Positions 12,338 to 24,909 of a stretch of 64,000 nucleotides of DNA are shown here, in pieces. The stretch is from Viola odorata (lineage: Eukaryota; Streptophyta; Magnoliopsida; Malpighiales; Violaceae): assembly GCA_963691705.1 (NCBI GenBank), contig OY829539.1:13890501-13954500 (forward strand), given 5' to 3'. Numbering within the stretch: position 1 is the first letter of the stretch; each line of letters begins with the position of its first letter. The position numbers were made by a program, and so were the translations under genes. The notes under the pieces were generated by a model. The model made no database searches, had not been told where the DNA came from, and saw nothing but the letters and a program-made list of their open reading frames with translations.

Positions 12338-12910
12338 ATTTCTGAAGAACGTCGAGGCCTCGACGAGTAAACAGGCCATACTGGAGGCATTCCGAATGCC
12401 GTCCCACTCCTTTCTAACTCTATCTCTCTTATTTTATTTTGTAAATTCAGAGCCTTTCCCTCTCTATTTTTGGGTATTCTATTTTCCCTTTATTAGTTAA
12501 GATTTCTATCCCTTATCCCCTATTTCCTCTCTTCTTCCTTTTCCCAAGCGATTTTATTCGCCTGTAAATATTCTCTTTCCACTTATTCCTTCCTTTTGTA
12601 TTTATCTTCCCTAACTACTCTCTTTTTAAATTTTGAAAAGGAAGGCGGTGGGGATTTGCGGGCCATGCACTCTCTCTCCTCCTTTCAAGACGCCGCGTCA
12701 TCAGATGGGACAAAAAAGTGGCCCTCATTAATATCTCTGTCAGATGCAGCAGCCTTGGCAGCACGCTCCCCTCATCCTTTCTCCTTCCCTCTTCCAGCTA
12801 TCATCCATATCTCTCTCACCAACAACCAAAACACTTCACTCCACTGACCCATCACCATCACCGAATCATCTCCTTCTCTCTCTCAAATCACCATTTTCCC
12901 TCCTACCACC
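12338..12910 (+). other. ATH-B pol-env spacer
   Basis: Pyrimidine-rich spacer. It holds a palindromic CGTCGAGGCCTCGACG at 12350-12365, a perfect six-pair hairpin GGCATT-CCG-AATGCC at 12386-12400 just after the integrase stop, and CTAAC, pyrimidines and GAAAAG ending near 12641, similar to a branch point and acceptor. No coding content recognised. Confidence 0.6.
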
Positions 12911-13808
12911 ATGCTTAGAGTAAAACAAGTGGCCCATAAGCTCGCTGCCTCAGACCCTGAATGTTCCTCTTCCTCTCACAAATCTCTCAGCCTATGTCTT
13001 GACGAAGAGCAACCTCCTTCTCCGACTATCCCTCCAACCACCGAGCTAAAACCCACTTCCCCCGCTGCTCACCAGTCGGACAGTGAGATAGAAATCACCG
13101 ATACGGTTCCAGCGACCTCCACAATGACGAGATCTGGTCGCGTTTCTAGAAAACCACCCACCACCACTCCAAAAAACCCGAAGGTTGAAAAAGCCTCCCC
13201 TGCGGCTAAGAAGAAACTCACGGTCGAAGAGGTCGTGCAGGACATCTTAGTCACCAAATCTGAGCATGAAGAGGAGCCGGCGGTCGGAGCTGAAGAAGGT
13301 GAGGTCAAATAGACCGCCGCTGGTGCCGACGATGAGGAGGGTTCCGGTGAGAACCAAGAGGAGGACGAGGAAGAAGATGAAGATGCCGAGAAGGAGGCCG
13401 CAGAAAAAGCTGCGGAGGAAGAAGCTGAGAAAGAGAAAGCTGCGAAGGAGGCGGCTGCAAAGGCCGAGAAGGCTGAAAAAGTAGCAGCTCTCAAAGCAGA
13501 AGCCGCGAAAAAGGCTAAGGGAAAAGAGGCCGCAGTAAAGAAGACGACCGAAAAAGGGAAGACGAAGACTTCGGCCAGAGCAGATCTGCCACCGGAGCCT
13601 GAAATGCCGGCGGATAAGAAGAGGAAGGCAGCATCTTCCTTAAAGCCAGCCAAGCAGGTCCCAACAAAGAAAATGCGTCGTGACCCCGATGACGATTCAG
13701 ACAGCGAGGGCTCGTCTCAAGCGCCTGCCTCCACCCCGCGAGGGTCTTCTATCTAGGTTGTTTCTGACCTCTCTAATCCCCATGAATGGCTATCTTTTGA
13801 TGATAAAC
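12911..13808 (+). pseudogene. ATH-B env-position ORF, 5' part
   Basis: ATHILA-type ORF starting at ATG 12911 with the basic KQVAHK box, then a Ser/Pro-rich region, an ITDTVPATSTMTRSGR segment shared with ATH-A, and a long Lys/Glu/Ala-rich charged stretch (about 13160-13640) likely to be helical or disordered. A TAG at 13310 interrupts it, and another TAG lies at about 13755. ATH-C is inserted at 13809; the ORF resumes at 26454. Opposite-strand open frames in the charged repeat are composition artefacts. Confidence 0.8.
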
Positions 13809-15348
13809 TGATTACACTGCATTTCATCATGTTTTATTGTCCATTTACTTATTGTATGGGGCAGTGAATCTACTGATTTATCCCTGTTTTTCCCACATCT
13901 TAACAGATCTGGTCTGGAGGCAAATTATGAGGAATCTGATTAGTAAAGAGCTGGAGCTGATTTCCCGAGTCTTGGCATGGATCTAGCCCTAGACATATTG
14001 AGCATCCGAAGCAGCGCGCACCAGAGCTGTCTTGGCCAAGCTTGCGGCCAAGATGATTTCGCGATAAAGACACCAATGCGGATCGTTTGGGCCGCTTCCC
14101 ACATTGGGCTTTGCAGCTGGCAAGTAGCAGCTGTCTCGCAATCTTAGAGGGATCTGAAGCGCATATCTCTTGAAGAATCCCGCATGGGATCTCCCTCTTT
14201 TGTAATTGCGATTTAATTCCTATTGTAACTCAAACAATTTATTATAGCTATCTTTTAGAGATTTTCTAGGATTTAGAGTTGGAATAGGACAGAGGTGTTT
14301 TTAGGGCTATAAAGCCGAACATTGTTCTCCTCTGTCCCAGAGCCCAACATAGACTATCGTTCGGAACCTTTCTTCTCGTTCCTCCTTCTTTAATATCGAA
14401 TAACAATTTGCTCCGAGATTTATTTCTCGGATTTAGTTTATGCAATATATATTTTTATTCTTTTATCTATGAGTATGAGTAACTAACCACCCATTCTTGG
14501 TAAGGGTTGATGAGCCGAGTTCTTATGCGTTCGTGAGATCAATTCGTACTTAATATTCTCTTCGTTTGTATTTATTTATTTCTTGAGCTTAACCCATCAC
14601 TTACTCACTAGAGACAAGGTTTGATCATCCTTGTACTCTAGGAGAGAAGAGTTGCAGCCGGTCTAGAAGGAAAGGGAGCACCCGTCGGTTAGACAAAGTA
14701 GGTGACTAGTCTCGCGCCAGACTAGAAGAAATAAGTAATCTAGGTCAAGACCAGATTGACAACCTAGGGTTTCCACAGGGAAACACCTTGACCTAGGCAC
14801 TGTCTTCCCCTATACCATTGAGGAAGCGAACAACCATTCAAGACAGCAGTCAAATGGATAAACCCTTTAACCAGCAAGGTGTCCCTTGGCTAGGATTATC
14901 AGGAGAGGGAGCACCCGCCAGGTAATTTGAAGAGGAGGGAAGACATGAGTGAACAGGAGTACCTCTACTCTATAGCAGGGCTATGAACTGAAGAGAGGAA
15001 TATCCTTGAGTCTATGATCGAAGCATAAGAACGCAAGCTCTCACATCACCCTTACCTGGAATTCCCTTTTATTAGATTTATTTCAATCTTGACCCCTGTC
15101 TTGGCCAAGACTTTGGCCAATACTATTTTAAACTGTTTTCACTTCTGTTTTGTCTTTAGTTTCAGATTCTACCAAACCAAAACTCAGTGACGAGGAAGTC
15201 AACCCAAGAACTACATCTCCTAGAGGTCTCTGTGGACGATCCTATTACCATCATCTACAAACTCTTGTAGTATAGTGATAAGTTGTATTTCTACCCCCAA
15301 TTCCATACCTATTTCACTATTATATTTGACGTGTTCGACGCGCGATCA
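13809..15348 (+). repeat. ATH-C 5' LTR
   Basis: Begins TGATTACACTG and ends CGCGATCA. TATA-like CTATAAAG at 14308-14315 within GGCTATAAAGCC. The splice-acceptor-like CAG ends at 13906, 97 nt from the start. Paired CTTGGCCAAG-type words at 14030-14055 and 15100-15120. Confidence 0.93.
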
Positions 15349-15353
15349 AATTT

Positions 15354-15371
15354 TGGCGCCGTTGCCGGGGA
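15354..15371 (+). other. ATH-C primer binding site (tRNA-Asp type)
   Basis: TGGCGCCGTTGCCGGGGA, five bases after the 5' LTR; the standard Athila-type primer site for minus-strand cDNA synthesis. Confidence 0.9.
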
Positions 15372-15420
15372 TCTCTAACGGTATTTGTAGTTTTTGTTTT
15401 ATTTTTGTTTTTGATAGTTG

Positions 15421-18402
15421 ATGACCAGGTCCTCTTGCAGAGAAGAAGATTTACTACCATACAATCCGAATCTCTCTAAGATCGAAGCACAACTCAGGAA
15501 GATAGCTAGAAAGAGGAAAACCCCAGAAGAAAGTGAATCAGAAACCTCTAGTTCCGAAATAGATCGCAGTCTTGACCACGGTCTTGGCCTAGATTCAGAC
15601 CAAGACGAACTCTTTGGTCCAGACATGGCGGACAATCCACCAGAGCCCACGATGAGGGAACTAAACAGAACAGCAAAGCAGGAAACCTTCTCCTGCATAG
15701 CTTTGCCAACAGTGGCAAATGATTGGTCCATCAAAACCAATATGGTGGCCAACCTTCCTAGGTTTTATGGCCATTCGAATGAGAACCCATTCAAACACCT
15801 AAGGAGCCTACATGTTCAATGTGATATGATGAAGCCAGTCACTGTGAATATGGAGAGAGCAAAGTTGAAAGTTTTCCCATGCTCTCTTGAGGGGGCTGCC
15901 CAAAATTGGTTCTACAGCCTACCTCACAACACGGTTAACACATGGGCCAAGATGTCCACGTTGTTCCTCAACAAATACTGGAATGCAACGAAAGCAAGAG
16001 CAGCCAGGAAGAACATGGCTACCATCCAATAGAGGAACAATGAAGGGCTAAGCGAATATCACCAACGGTTCAGAGAGTTGCAAGAAGTTTGCCCTACTCA
16101 TGGAGTTGCGGATCAGACCATGATCCAGTATTTCTATGATGGAATGCTCTTACCTAGCAAAGAAAAAGTCGATGTAGCCGCAGGTGGAGCATTACAGGAC
16201 TTGACTGTCACCAGAGCCAAGCTTCTACTTCAGACCATGGCAGACAATAGCCAAAATAATACCATTTCTGACAGAACTCCTGTCCCTTCTAGTCTTTGTT
16301 CTATTGATGTTGAGCAAAAATTAGCTGAATTAACTGATATGGTGAAAACTATTTCTGTCAATATTTCAGGTACCATGACCACAGGAAACTCAAATCAGGA
16401 GCAAGTAGCATCAATTTGTGGAATCTGCCAGCAACAAGATCATCAGACCAATAACTGTTACATGGTACAACATCCTGAAGATGTAGCACAAGTGAATGCG
16501 GTCTATGGACAAAACCAAGGGAGTATGCAGAATTTCCCACAAGGAAGCAACCAATATTCATGGAGAGGCCATCCGAATTTTAGATGGAGAGACCCAGTCC
16601 CTCCAAACCAGAGTCAAAACCAGAATATGCCCCAACAGCATCCTGGCCAGCCTCCCGTTAACTTTCAACATTTCATACCTCGTCCTTCAAACCTTAATCC
16701 AGGCCAAACTCCTGGCCAAGCCTCGGTACCTCAGCTGCCTCCAGCACCCCAACCCTTGCAGATAATCGGTCCCTCTATGGAGGATACACTTAAGAGGTTG
16801 GTTGAGATGCAGAAGAATCTGATGCAAACTACGCAGTCCAGCTTAGCGGAGATGCAAAAATGAATCAATCAAATGGCCAATCAAGGGAAATTACCTTCTA
16901 CAACCGTAGAAAATCTGAAACATAATGTTAATGCCATGAGTCTTAGGAGTGGAGCCATGCTACCGGAAAGAGAAGGAGCTAAAACAGATGAGGAAATTAG
17001 GAAAATCCAGTCGCAAGAGGTGGATGTGGATGAGGATGAGGAAGAAGAGGCAGAACCAGAGGCAGTCTTGGCCAAACCTCAAGCCAAGCCTGCATTTATC
17101 GATGAACCAGAAAAGGCAGAACTTGTCCAAGCCAAGACACAGGCCAAGACAGTACGGAGGGAGGAAATCATAGAAATTCCCCCACCATTTCCACCTAGAT
17201 CCTCGAAAGAGAAGAGGCAAGATGAAGCAAGAGACTTCATGGCTGTTTTTGGGAAAATAGCCGTTGATATACCTATGTTGGATTTAATTGCAAAAGTTCC
17301 CTCTTATGCTAAATTTCTTAAAGAATTGTGCACTAATAAAAAGAAAATTGCAGGTATAGAGAGAGTGAATTTATCTCACAATGTTTCTGCAGTACAACAA
17401 CTCCCAGAGAAGTGCAAGGACCAAGGGACTTTCACCATTCCATGTCAAATCGGGAATAAGAAAATTGAAAAGGCCCTTTGCGACTTAGGGGCTGGCATAA
17501 ATGTGATGTCCCTAAGTGAATTCGAGACCTTAAAGATCGGGACAATGAAGGAGACTGACTTGGTGATCCAGCTGGCTGATCGAACAATCATCCGACCTAA
17601 GGGTGTGGTGACTGATGTCTTAGTAATGGTAAACGATTTTATTTATCCAGTGGACTTTTATATAGTTGAGATGAATGTTCAACTACCTTCTTATACCACT
17701 GACATTTTATTAGGAAGACCTTTCCTAAGGACATCCAAGGCAAAGATCGATTGCTTTGAAGGAAGCATAATTCTAGAATTTTGTGGAAGAATAATTAAAT
17801 TCAACATAATTGAAGCCCTAAAACATCCTAATGATTTTCATTGCGTTAATTTTCTTGATGTTCTAGATCCAATTACTAAAGAAATTGCTGATATATGTAT
17901 TAACGACCCCCTTGAGTACATTTTGAGCAGGGGAATTTCCACAAGAACTCTAAGAGAATTAGAGGACAGGATTGGAGATCAGAAGGAACTCCAAGAAATC
18001 CTAGACAATTTGGCCGATACGGAAAACACAGACTTGGTCTTGGCATCAAGCTTGGCCAAGACTCAGGCCAAGACTACCAAAATCGGGCAGAAAACTGTGA
18101 GTTGTCAATATGTGCAACCCGCAATTCCTAAAATTCTACCTTCTGTTGTGCAGGCACCACAGTTGGAATTAAAATCTCTACCAGACCATCTCAAGTATGC
18201 CTATTTAGGCCTAGACGACACCCTACCCGTTATTATTTCATCAAAGCTAACGGAAGATGAAGAAGAGAGATTGGTGGCAGTCTTGAAGATGCACAAAGAA
18301 GCAATTGGCTGGACCATGGCGGATATCAAGGGAATATCAGCCAACATCTGTACCCACAATATTTACGTGGAAGAGGATAAGAAACCCATTCGGCAACCCT
18401 AG
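15421..18402 (+). pseudogene. ATH-C gag-protease with three stop codons
   Basis: Gag and protease part of the polyprotein, starting at ATG 15421 (MTRSSCREEDLLPYNP). It lies in the same frame as pol, so gag-protease-pol was a single reading frame; stops at 16030 (TAG), 16861 (TGA) and 18400 (TAG) break it. Gag core includes LEGAAQNWFYSLPHNT and QYFYDGM. The zinc knuckle CGICQQQDHQTNNC has the C-x2-C-x4-H-x4-C pattern (about 16420-16460). Protease has CDLGAGINVM near 17480 and LLGRPFL near 17708. Acidic and VLAKPQAKP-like segments between them come from the dispersed palindromic word. Comparison with ATH-D shows Gln at the first stop. Confidence 0.9.
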
Positions 18403-18420
18403 AGGAGATTAAACCCTCCG

Positions 18421-21096
18421 ATGATGGAAGTGGTTAAAACGGAAATAATCAAATTGTTAGATTCAGGCGTTATTTATCCTATCTCAGATAGTAATTGGGT
18501 GTCCCCTGTGCAGGTTGTTTCTAAGAAAATAGGGATTACAGTGATTGAAGGAGATGATGGCACCCAAAGAACGACACGAATTCAAAACAGATGGAGGGTA
18601 TGTATTGACTACCGAAGGCTGAATCAAGTCACTCGGAAGGACCATTTCCCATTACCATTTATAGACCAAATGGTTGAGAGACTTACTGGAAAGTCTCACT
18701 ACTGCTTCTTGGACGGCTACTCGGGGTTCCATCAAATCCCCGTTGCACCCGAAGATCAAGAAAAGACGACGTTCACTTGTCCATTTGGAACGTTCGCCTA
18801 CAAACGCATGCCATTTGGGCTATGCAATGCGCCCGCAACCTTTCAAAGGTGCATGGTAAGTATATTTTCTGAATATGTGGAGAAGAGCATCGAAGTATTC
18901 ATGGATGACTTTACCGTATACGGTAATGATTTTGAACAATGCTTACATAATTTAGAAAATATTTTAAAGAGATGTGTTGATACAAGTTTAGTCTTAAACT
19001 TCGAAAAATGCCATTTTATGGTGGACCAAGGAATTGTCCTTGGCCATGTGATTTCAAAGAAAGGCATTGAAGTTGATCAAGCAAAAATTGACACTATCAA
19101 GAACTTGCCTTACCCCTCATGCTTGCGTGAGGTTAGGAGCTTTCTTGGACATGCAGGTTTCTATCGTAGGTTCATAAAAGACTTCTCAAAAGTAGCTGAA
19201 CCAATGTGCAAGCTACTACAAAAGGAGGTAGAGTTCGACTTCAACAAAACATGTCAGAAATCGTTCGAGGAACTGAAGGAACGATTGACCACAGCACCGA
19301 TCATCCAAGCACCGGATTGGAGCTTGCTATTTGAGCTTATGTGCGACGCAAGTGACGCTGCTGTTGGGGCTGTTCTTAGGCAAAAGAAAGGGAAAGATCC
19401 GCACGTGATCTATTATGCATCGAAAATGCTAGATGATGCCCAAAGAAATTACACCACAACCGTAAAAGAACTCTTTGCAATAGTTTTTGCCTTGGAAAAA
19501 TTTAGATCTTATTTATTGGGCACCAAAATTATTGTATTTTCTGATCATGCGGCGTTGAAATATCTCTTGGTCAAGCATGAGGCCAAACCTAGACTAATCC
19601 GATGGATTCTTCTTTTGCAGGAGCACAATCTGGAAATTAAGGATAAGAGCGGCAAGGAAAACCTTGTGGCGGACCACCTTAGCCGCTGCCTAGCAGAAGG
19701 AGACCTGGAACCAGTGAGAGCAGAATTTCCTGACGAAAAACTGTTTTCAGTTTCACTGTCTAGCCCGGAGTCTAGGCCTAGACCTCAGCCAAGCCCGCAA
19801 CCATGGTATGCTGAAATTGCGAATTACCTCGCAACGGGTAAACACTATGGTGATATGACTACCTATGAAAGAGCAAAGGTCAAACATGACAGTAAGTACT
19901 ATGTTTGGGATGACCCATATTTATGGAAACTAGGGACTGACCAATTACTTAGGAGGTGTATACCTCAAGATGAAACTTTGTCTATCCTTAAATTTTGTCA
20001 TTCTCAAGCTTGTGGAGGCCATTTCGGGGCAAGAAGGACAACCCTAACAATCTTAGAGGCTGGTTTTTATTGGCCTAGTATTTTTCAGGACAGTTTTATA
20101 TTTTGTAGAACTTGTCCCGCGTGCCAAAAGGTAGGGAATATAAGTTCCCGAAATGAAATGCCTATGAATTTTATTCTTTCATGTGAAATATTTGATATAT
20201 GGGGCATAGACTTTATGGGACCTTTCCCCACTTCTTTTGGCAACAAATATATTCTCTTAGCTGTGGATTATGTATCGAAATGGATAGAGGCGAAAGCCAC
20301 TAAGAATGATGATGCTAGAACTGTTATTTCCTTCATTAAATCTAACATCTTGAACAGATTTGGAATTCCTCGAGGGATCATCAGTGATCGAGGAACACAC
20401 TTTTGCAACAAGATTTTATCTTCCCTTTTCAGGAAATATGGCATCACACATAGGGTATCCACAGCCTACCACCCTCAATCGAACGGCCAAGCCGAAGTGT
20501 CGAATAGAGAGGTGAAATTTGTCTTGGCCAAGACAGTAGGTCTAGACAGACGCGATTGGAGCCAGCGGTTAGATGACGCATTGTGGGCCTGCAGAATGGC
20601 TTACAAAGGACCAATCGGGATGACGCCTTACAAGCTGGTCTATGGGAAGGCGTGCCACTTGCCAGTAGGGTTGGAACACAAAGCTTATTGGGCTATACGG
20701 AAGTGCAACTTGAGTTATGACGAAGCTGGGCAAGAAAGGAAGTTACAACTCCACGAGTTAGAGGAGTTGAGAGACCAAGCTTATGACAATCAACTGATTG
20801 TCAAAATCAGGATGAAAGCCTACCACGACAAGAGAATTATTGGAAAACCTCTCCACACAGGGGAGAAGGTCCTTCTTTATAATTCAAGTTTTAAATTGTT
20901 TCCCGGAAAATTGAAAACTAGATGGGAAGGTCCTTTTGTTATTACTAATATTTACCCACATGGTGCAGTAGACATTAGAAATGAGAAAACAGGTGCCGAA
21001 CTCAAAGTGAACGGACAGAGATTGAAACCGTTCTTTGAAAATTTCCAGGAAGAGCAAATTTCTGAAAAGGTGGACTTGCCACCAGAAAACGAGTGA
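18421..21096 (+). CDS. ATH-C pol: reverse transcriptase, RNase H, integrase
   Basis: An uninterrupted 891-codon frame giving the replication enzymes of a Ty3/gypsy element, in the same frame as gag-protease. RT spans roughly residues 20-260 with [24 protein letters not shown] and catalytic FMDDFTVYG near residue 160. RNase H follows with [12 protein letters not shown] near 307 and ADHLSR at its end near 420. Integrase has a zinc part (H and H near 526-533, CRTCPAC near 560-566), the first catalytic Asp in GIDFMGPF near 597, the second in ISDRGTH near 655, and Glu in [10 protein letters not shown] with 35 residues between them (D,D35E). It ends [14 protein letters not shown] and an acidic tail. 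One TAG at 18400 separates it from protease, so translation from an upstream start would stop there. The first ATG at 18421 is internal to the linker. Confidence 0.93.
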   Translation: MMEVVKTEIIKLLDSGVIYPISDSNWVSPVQVVSKKIGITVIEGDDGTQRTTRIQNRWRVCIDYRRLNQVTRKDHFPLPFIDQMVERLTGKSHYCFLDGYSGFHQIPVAPEDQEKTTFTCPFGTFAYKRMPFGLCNAPATFQRCMVSIFSEYVEKSIEVFMDDFTVYGNDFEQCLHNLENILKRCVDTSLVLNFEKCHFMVDQGIVLGHVISKKGIEVDQAKIDTIKNLPYPSCLREVRSFLGHAGFYRRFIKDFSKVAEPMCKLLQKEVEFDFNKTCQKSFEELKERLTTAPIIQAPDWSLLFELMCDASDAAVGAVLRQKKGKDPHVIYYASKMLDDAQRNYTTTVKELFAIVFALEKFRSYLLGTKIIVFSDHAALKYLLVKHEAKPRLIRWILLLQEHNLEIKDKSGKENLVADHLSRCLAEGDLEPVRAEFPDEKLFSVSLSSPESRPRPQPSPQPWYAEIANYLATGKHYGDMTTYERAKVKHDSKYYVWDDPYLWKLGTDQLLRRCIPQDETLSILKFCHSQACGGHFGARRTTLTILEAGFYWPSIFQDSFIFCRTCPACQKVGNISSRNEMPMNFILSCEIFDIWGIDFMGPFPTSFGNKYILLAVDYVSKWIEAKATKNDDARTVISFIKSNILNRFGIPRGIISDRGTHFCNKILSSLFRKYGITHRVSTAYHPQSNGQAEVSNREVKFVLAKTVGLDRRDWSQRLDDALWACRMAYKGPIGMTPYKLVYGKACHLPVGLEHKAYWAIRKCNLSYDEAGQERKLQLHELEELRDQAYDNQLIVKIRMKAYHDKRIIGKPLHTGEKVLLYNSSFKLFPGKLKTRWEGPFVITNIYPHGAVDIRNEKTGAELKVNGQRLKPFFENFQEEQISEKVDLPPENE

Positions 21097-21615
21097 AGAA
21101 AATTAAGAGTCAAGCCTAGGACTTAAAATAAAGGCGCTACAAGGGAGGCAACCCTTGTTTCTTTTATTTTTAGGACATTTTTTTTTATTTTTTTTGTCAC
21201 ATTTGATTTCGCTGGGTTGTTTTTGATTTTGTGCAGGAAATTAAGTGTGGGGAAATTGAAGCAGGCTGGCCAAGATCTAGGCCAAGCCTTGGGGCTAGAC
21301 TGTTTTGTAGCAGAGCCGCTTTTTCTTAGTTAATGGGACACGTGTCAGCGCCGTCTTTTAAAGGCCTTTAATTGCTTTTTGAACGGACAAAATTCAAAAG
21401 CAATTAAAAGGGAATTAATTAAAAGCGTGGGAAAATAAACCACCACCTCTGCATATTCCTTATCCCACTCTGACACGATCACTCCACATAACCAACAAAA
21501 TCGCCTTCTTACCTGAGCTCAAAAACGCAACAGTCCTTTCTCCTTCTTCTTCCCCAAATCGCACAAACTCTCCAGAAAACCTAGAACTCTACACCCACCA
21601 TTACCTCTCACAAAC
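21097..21615 (+). other. ATH-C pol-env spacer
   Basis: Noncoding spacer. A hairpin at 21140-21157 (CAAGGG, loop AGGCAA, CCCTTG) matches one in ATH-D at 33593-33610 with a compensatory pair change. A T-rich run ending TGTGCAG near 21237 looks like a 3' splice site and is followed by AAGTGTGGGG at 21243-21252; ATH-D keeps the same order. CTTGGCCAAG-type words occur at 21268-21300. The last 100 bases are a C-rich leader before the env-like ATG. Confidence 0.65.
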
Positions 21616-23811
21616 ATGAACCCACCAAATCAGTCCCCCTCCTCTGACATTCCCGAGGCTAGCGATGACCTCCTTGGAGCTCCGCTGCCCGTCTTTCCGA
21701 CCGATGGCATCTCAGCCGCGAGACGACTGCTCGAAGCACTGGAGAACACAGATTCCATGTCCTCTGAGGACGATTTACCTGGGGAATCAGAGGATAGTGT
21801 CGAGGGAGTCGACCGTGCTGTGGTCGTGAGCGACGAGGACTCCGACGACGTCCCTCTCGCGAAGAGGATGAGCCCTCTGTTCCCGCGTCAACTGGCGAGA
21901 GAGAGAGCCGGCGGGAGAGCAGGCTACTGAAGAAAATGACAGTCGCCGGAGCATCAAAACCAGCCCCGACCATCACCTGAACCTACGCCTGCCGCCGCCG
22001 CCGCTGTACCTACACCACCACCGCCACCTCCGGCGAAGAAACCTGCCACCACTGCTCCGCCAAAGAAGACCGGGCGCATCAAGCAAGTGGCCCACAAGAA
22101 AACCCCGCTAAAAAAGCCGGCGAGGGTTCCCGATTCCTCACCACCGCCCCCAAACCCTAAAAAGAGCAAGACCAGTACTGGTCCTTCCACCGCCAAGAGC
22201 AAAGGGAAGAAAAAGGTGATCGAGGAAGATGCTGCTGAGGATGATGAAGACGATTCAGTCTTGGCCAAAACTCCGGCCAAGACTGCTAAGGTACCTTCTC
22301 TGCCTCCCCTGCACACACTCCGAGGCTGGTTGAAGTTTGACACACCAGACCTCAAAGCTAAACTGCGTGATTTCCATTCATGTGATATTCCTGCTTATGC
22401 TAGATTGGAGTTTGATTTTCTTGATGCTATGGGATTAGGAAATAAAATTAGGGAGTTTGTGGTTGCCATTGGTTGGGTCCCTTTTATGTCTATTGACTGT
22501 GATGCCTACACTGAATTGTGCTTAGAGTTTCACACATCTTTCTGGTTTGACGAGGAAACCTTGTATATTAAGGGCAGAGACAAACCTGATTTTGCTGCGG
22601 AAGATGTTATTAATTTCCGGTTGTGTGATAAATGGAGTCACTTGTCTGTTAATGCTTTCAATTCATTGTTAGGATTTGCATATAGTGATGAGGCCATTTT
22701 TGACTATCCCACTGATTGGGATAATAATGCTGCCTTTAGAGAGATCACTGGTGATCTGGATGCTAAGTTCGATAGGAACTCAAAGGCATATGCTATTTTG
22801 AACCCTGCCCTTCGCATGCTCCACAGAACCTTGTCTATCAACCTTTCTGGTAAGACAAAGGTTTCTGGGAATTTAGCCAAGTCTGAACTGTTTCTGCTGT
22901 GGTGCATTTTGCACAAGAAAAAGGTCAACTTAGGTTTATATTTGGTTCAGCTTTTGCATGCTCGTGAGTCTGCCACTAAACTGCTTTTTGGGTCTTTGAT
23001 TACTTGGCTTGCTATTAAAACTGTTGGTCTTGATTTGTCTGCTGCTGATATACATAAATGTTGTTCCTCCAAAATTCTAGATTTTAGATCCTTCGACCAA
23101 ATGGGACACTTCCATTTGGACGGAGAGTTTGTTGCTTGTAATACAGGATTTACACCAGTTTCGGAGCACATTTTCTCGAAGAAAAATACAGGGAAGTACA
23201 AGCTGCGTCCAGTAAAAATCCCTGGAGAAGAAGCAGAGGGAAATATTGCCCAGGATCTATGCCAAGATGCTGGCCAAGACACCCCCATTCCTGATGCTGC
23301 AGCCGATATAGGCCAAGACGCAGGCCAAGATCCTCCTGGCAATAGCGCCAATGAACCTCCAGAGTGGGCCAGGGAATTTGAAGCTCGCCAGCTGCTCATC
23401 CTTGAGCAGCAGAAGATCATCCTGGACCGTCTAGGCCAAGACAAGCCCCAAGAAACATCGCAAGACCCTTCATCCGCATCCACCAGTGCAGAGGTGCCTC
23501 GTTGGGCCAAAGTACTTAACGACCGTCAGGATGTCCTCCTTGAGCAAATGAAGCTCACCAAGACCAACGTCCTTCATGTGTACCAACATCTTCAGGTCCA
23601 CCTCAAGTACCTCAAAGCTCTGCACGACAATTTGAGCTCTGACAGCGAGTCCTCTAATGAGGAAGAAGCTCCCCAACCACCGGCACCGCCAGCTAGGACA
23701 CCGCATCTGTCTATGCCTCCTCCCGCTCCACGCGATCCAAAGCCGAAAGATCCTCCTGCCCCTGGTCTAGGCCAAGCCTCAGGCCTAGATAGCCAGACTC
23801 CAGCAGCATGA
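21616..23811 (+). pseudogene. ATH-C env-position ATHILA-type protein
   Basis: The ORF in env position of Athila elements. ATG at 21616 opens an acidic N-terminal part; two TGA codons (21928 and 21937) interrupt the same frame, which is then open to TGA at 23809-23811. The downstream part has a Pro/Ala stretch, the basic RIKQVAHKKT box shared with ATH-A/B, then the ATHILA ORF-1-like domain (LRGWLKFDTPDLKAK to about the QMGHFHLDGEF region, roughly 22316-23130). The C-terminal third is rich in Gln/Asp repeats (GQDAGQD), helical segments and a Pro-rich tail. I see no signal peptide or clear membrane anchor, so an envelope role is not supported by sequence. The first stops may be a local frameshift. 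Confidence 0.85.
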
Positions 23812-23877
23812 TCTGCTGTCTGCCCCCAGGTCGTTTCTTTCTTTTCTTTTATTTTTCTGTCTTTTGTCTTTCTCTCC

Positions 23878-23897
23878 ACATAATGAGGACATTGTGT
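23878..23897 (+). promoter_or_regulatory. ATH-C AGGA-loop hairpin
   Basis: ACATAATG, loop AGGA, CATTGTGT: eight pairs with one T-G wobble. Equivalent hairpins occur in ATH-D, ATH-B and ATH-A with different stem bases and the same loop, each followed by AAGTGTGGGG. Role unknown. Confidence 0.65.
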
Positions 23898-24893
23898 CTT
23901 TTAAGTGTGGGGAGGATTTGTACATTAGTTTGCGTTTTATTTATTTTATAATTTTTGTTGTGTCTTGGATAATTGTAATGTTGTGATTTTGATAATTGTG
24001 AGTCAGTTTTGCATGATTTAAATTCGCTCTTTGCATGCGTCAGTCCAGTGTAGAGTCTGTCTTTTGCATGATTTTTAATTCTTATTTTTTCTGCATGTTT
24101 TGAGTCAGTTTTGTGAGTGCACATCCGAACCCCTGTTTTCTTGTTTGAGTTGTTTAGTCTTTCGGTGGACTGCATTTAGACACTTTCTTAGGAGACACAA
24201 TGCTTTAGTAACAGGGAAGCGAATGAGCATAAATGATCAATGTCTAAGGGGCATATTCTCTAATGATTCCCAAACATTTACCATCCACATGGTCGTAAGG
24301 ACACTTAGCTAGAACCTTAAACTTTTTCTAGGGTGATAGGGTTTGCTGCTATGATTTAGGTGTGTTGTCTATCTGCCTAAGAGTGTGAGACAGTAAAAGG
24401 TGTTGGAGTGTCATAGGGCAGACATAGCAAAGGTGGAAGTCCCTGCAAAAAAGGACAAGCTCTGACTATGTGCCGTGTCTGTAAAAATACAAAGGACACT
24501 TGATATGTCTAAAAAATGCTAGGACATAAAAAGAAAATAAAAGAAGAAAAAAATCTGTCAAAGTGATTTAAATGACACCGACCTTTAGGCACTTTTGGAT
24601 AGACAACACATCGGTGGGACTCAAATCCGTGGTGAACTCTTTGCCCTATACCTTACCAATCTTTTCTAGTGAGGTGTCTTGATACCATGTGGAAGGAGGA
24701 TGTTTAGGGTATTGATCATTCCTTGTTAGTCTAGCATCAGATATCCTAGTAAAGTGTCTTGGCAGATTCAGTGAAGGGGTAAACAACCCAAAATTGAGGA
24801 AGTCCAGGAGGTTCATGATGTCTGTTCTGTTTGTGTTGTGTTTTTTCTTTTTTTGTGAGTCTTTGAGTCTGTATGCTTGGGGGCAAGCATAGT

Positions 24894-24909
24894 TTAAGTG
24901 TGGGGAATT
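24894..24909 (+). other. ATH-C polypurine tract
   Basis: TAAGTGTGGGGAATT directly precedes the 3' LTR start TGATTACA; this is where plus-strand cDNA synthesis would be primed. Confidence 0.8.

Larger units (their letters stand above)
23812..24909 (+). other. ATH-C 3' noncoding region
   Basis: Noncoding, T-rich sequence between the env-like stop and the 3' LTR. Contains the AGGA-loop hairpin (23878-23897), AAGTGTGGGG at 23903-23912 and again just before the LTR, and stretches also present in ATH-D (for example 24180-24310 against 34310-34440). No gene seen. Confidence 0.7.

Noticed and set aside
13069..13653. Long minus-strand open frame (Ser/Ala/Phe-rich)
   Set aside because: It is the mirror of the Lys/Glu-rich repeat of the ATH-B env-position ORF; simple composition keeps the opposite strand open.
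22947..23510. Minus-strand 187-codon frame
   Set aside because: Opposite the well-supported ATH-C env-position ORF; a shadow.
21616..23811. True retroviral envelope protein
   Set aside because: No signal peptide, cleavage site or clear transmembrane anchor is visible; position alone does not support an envelope role.
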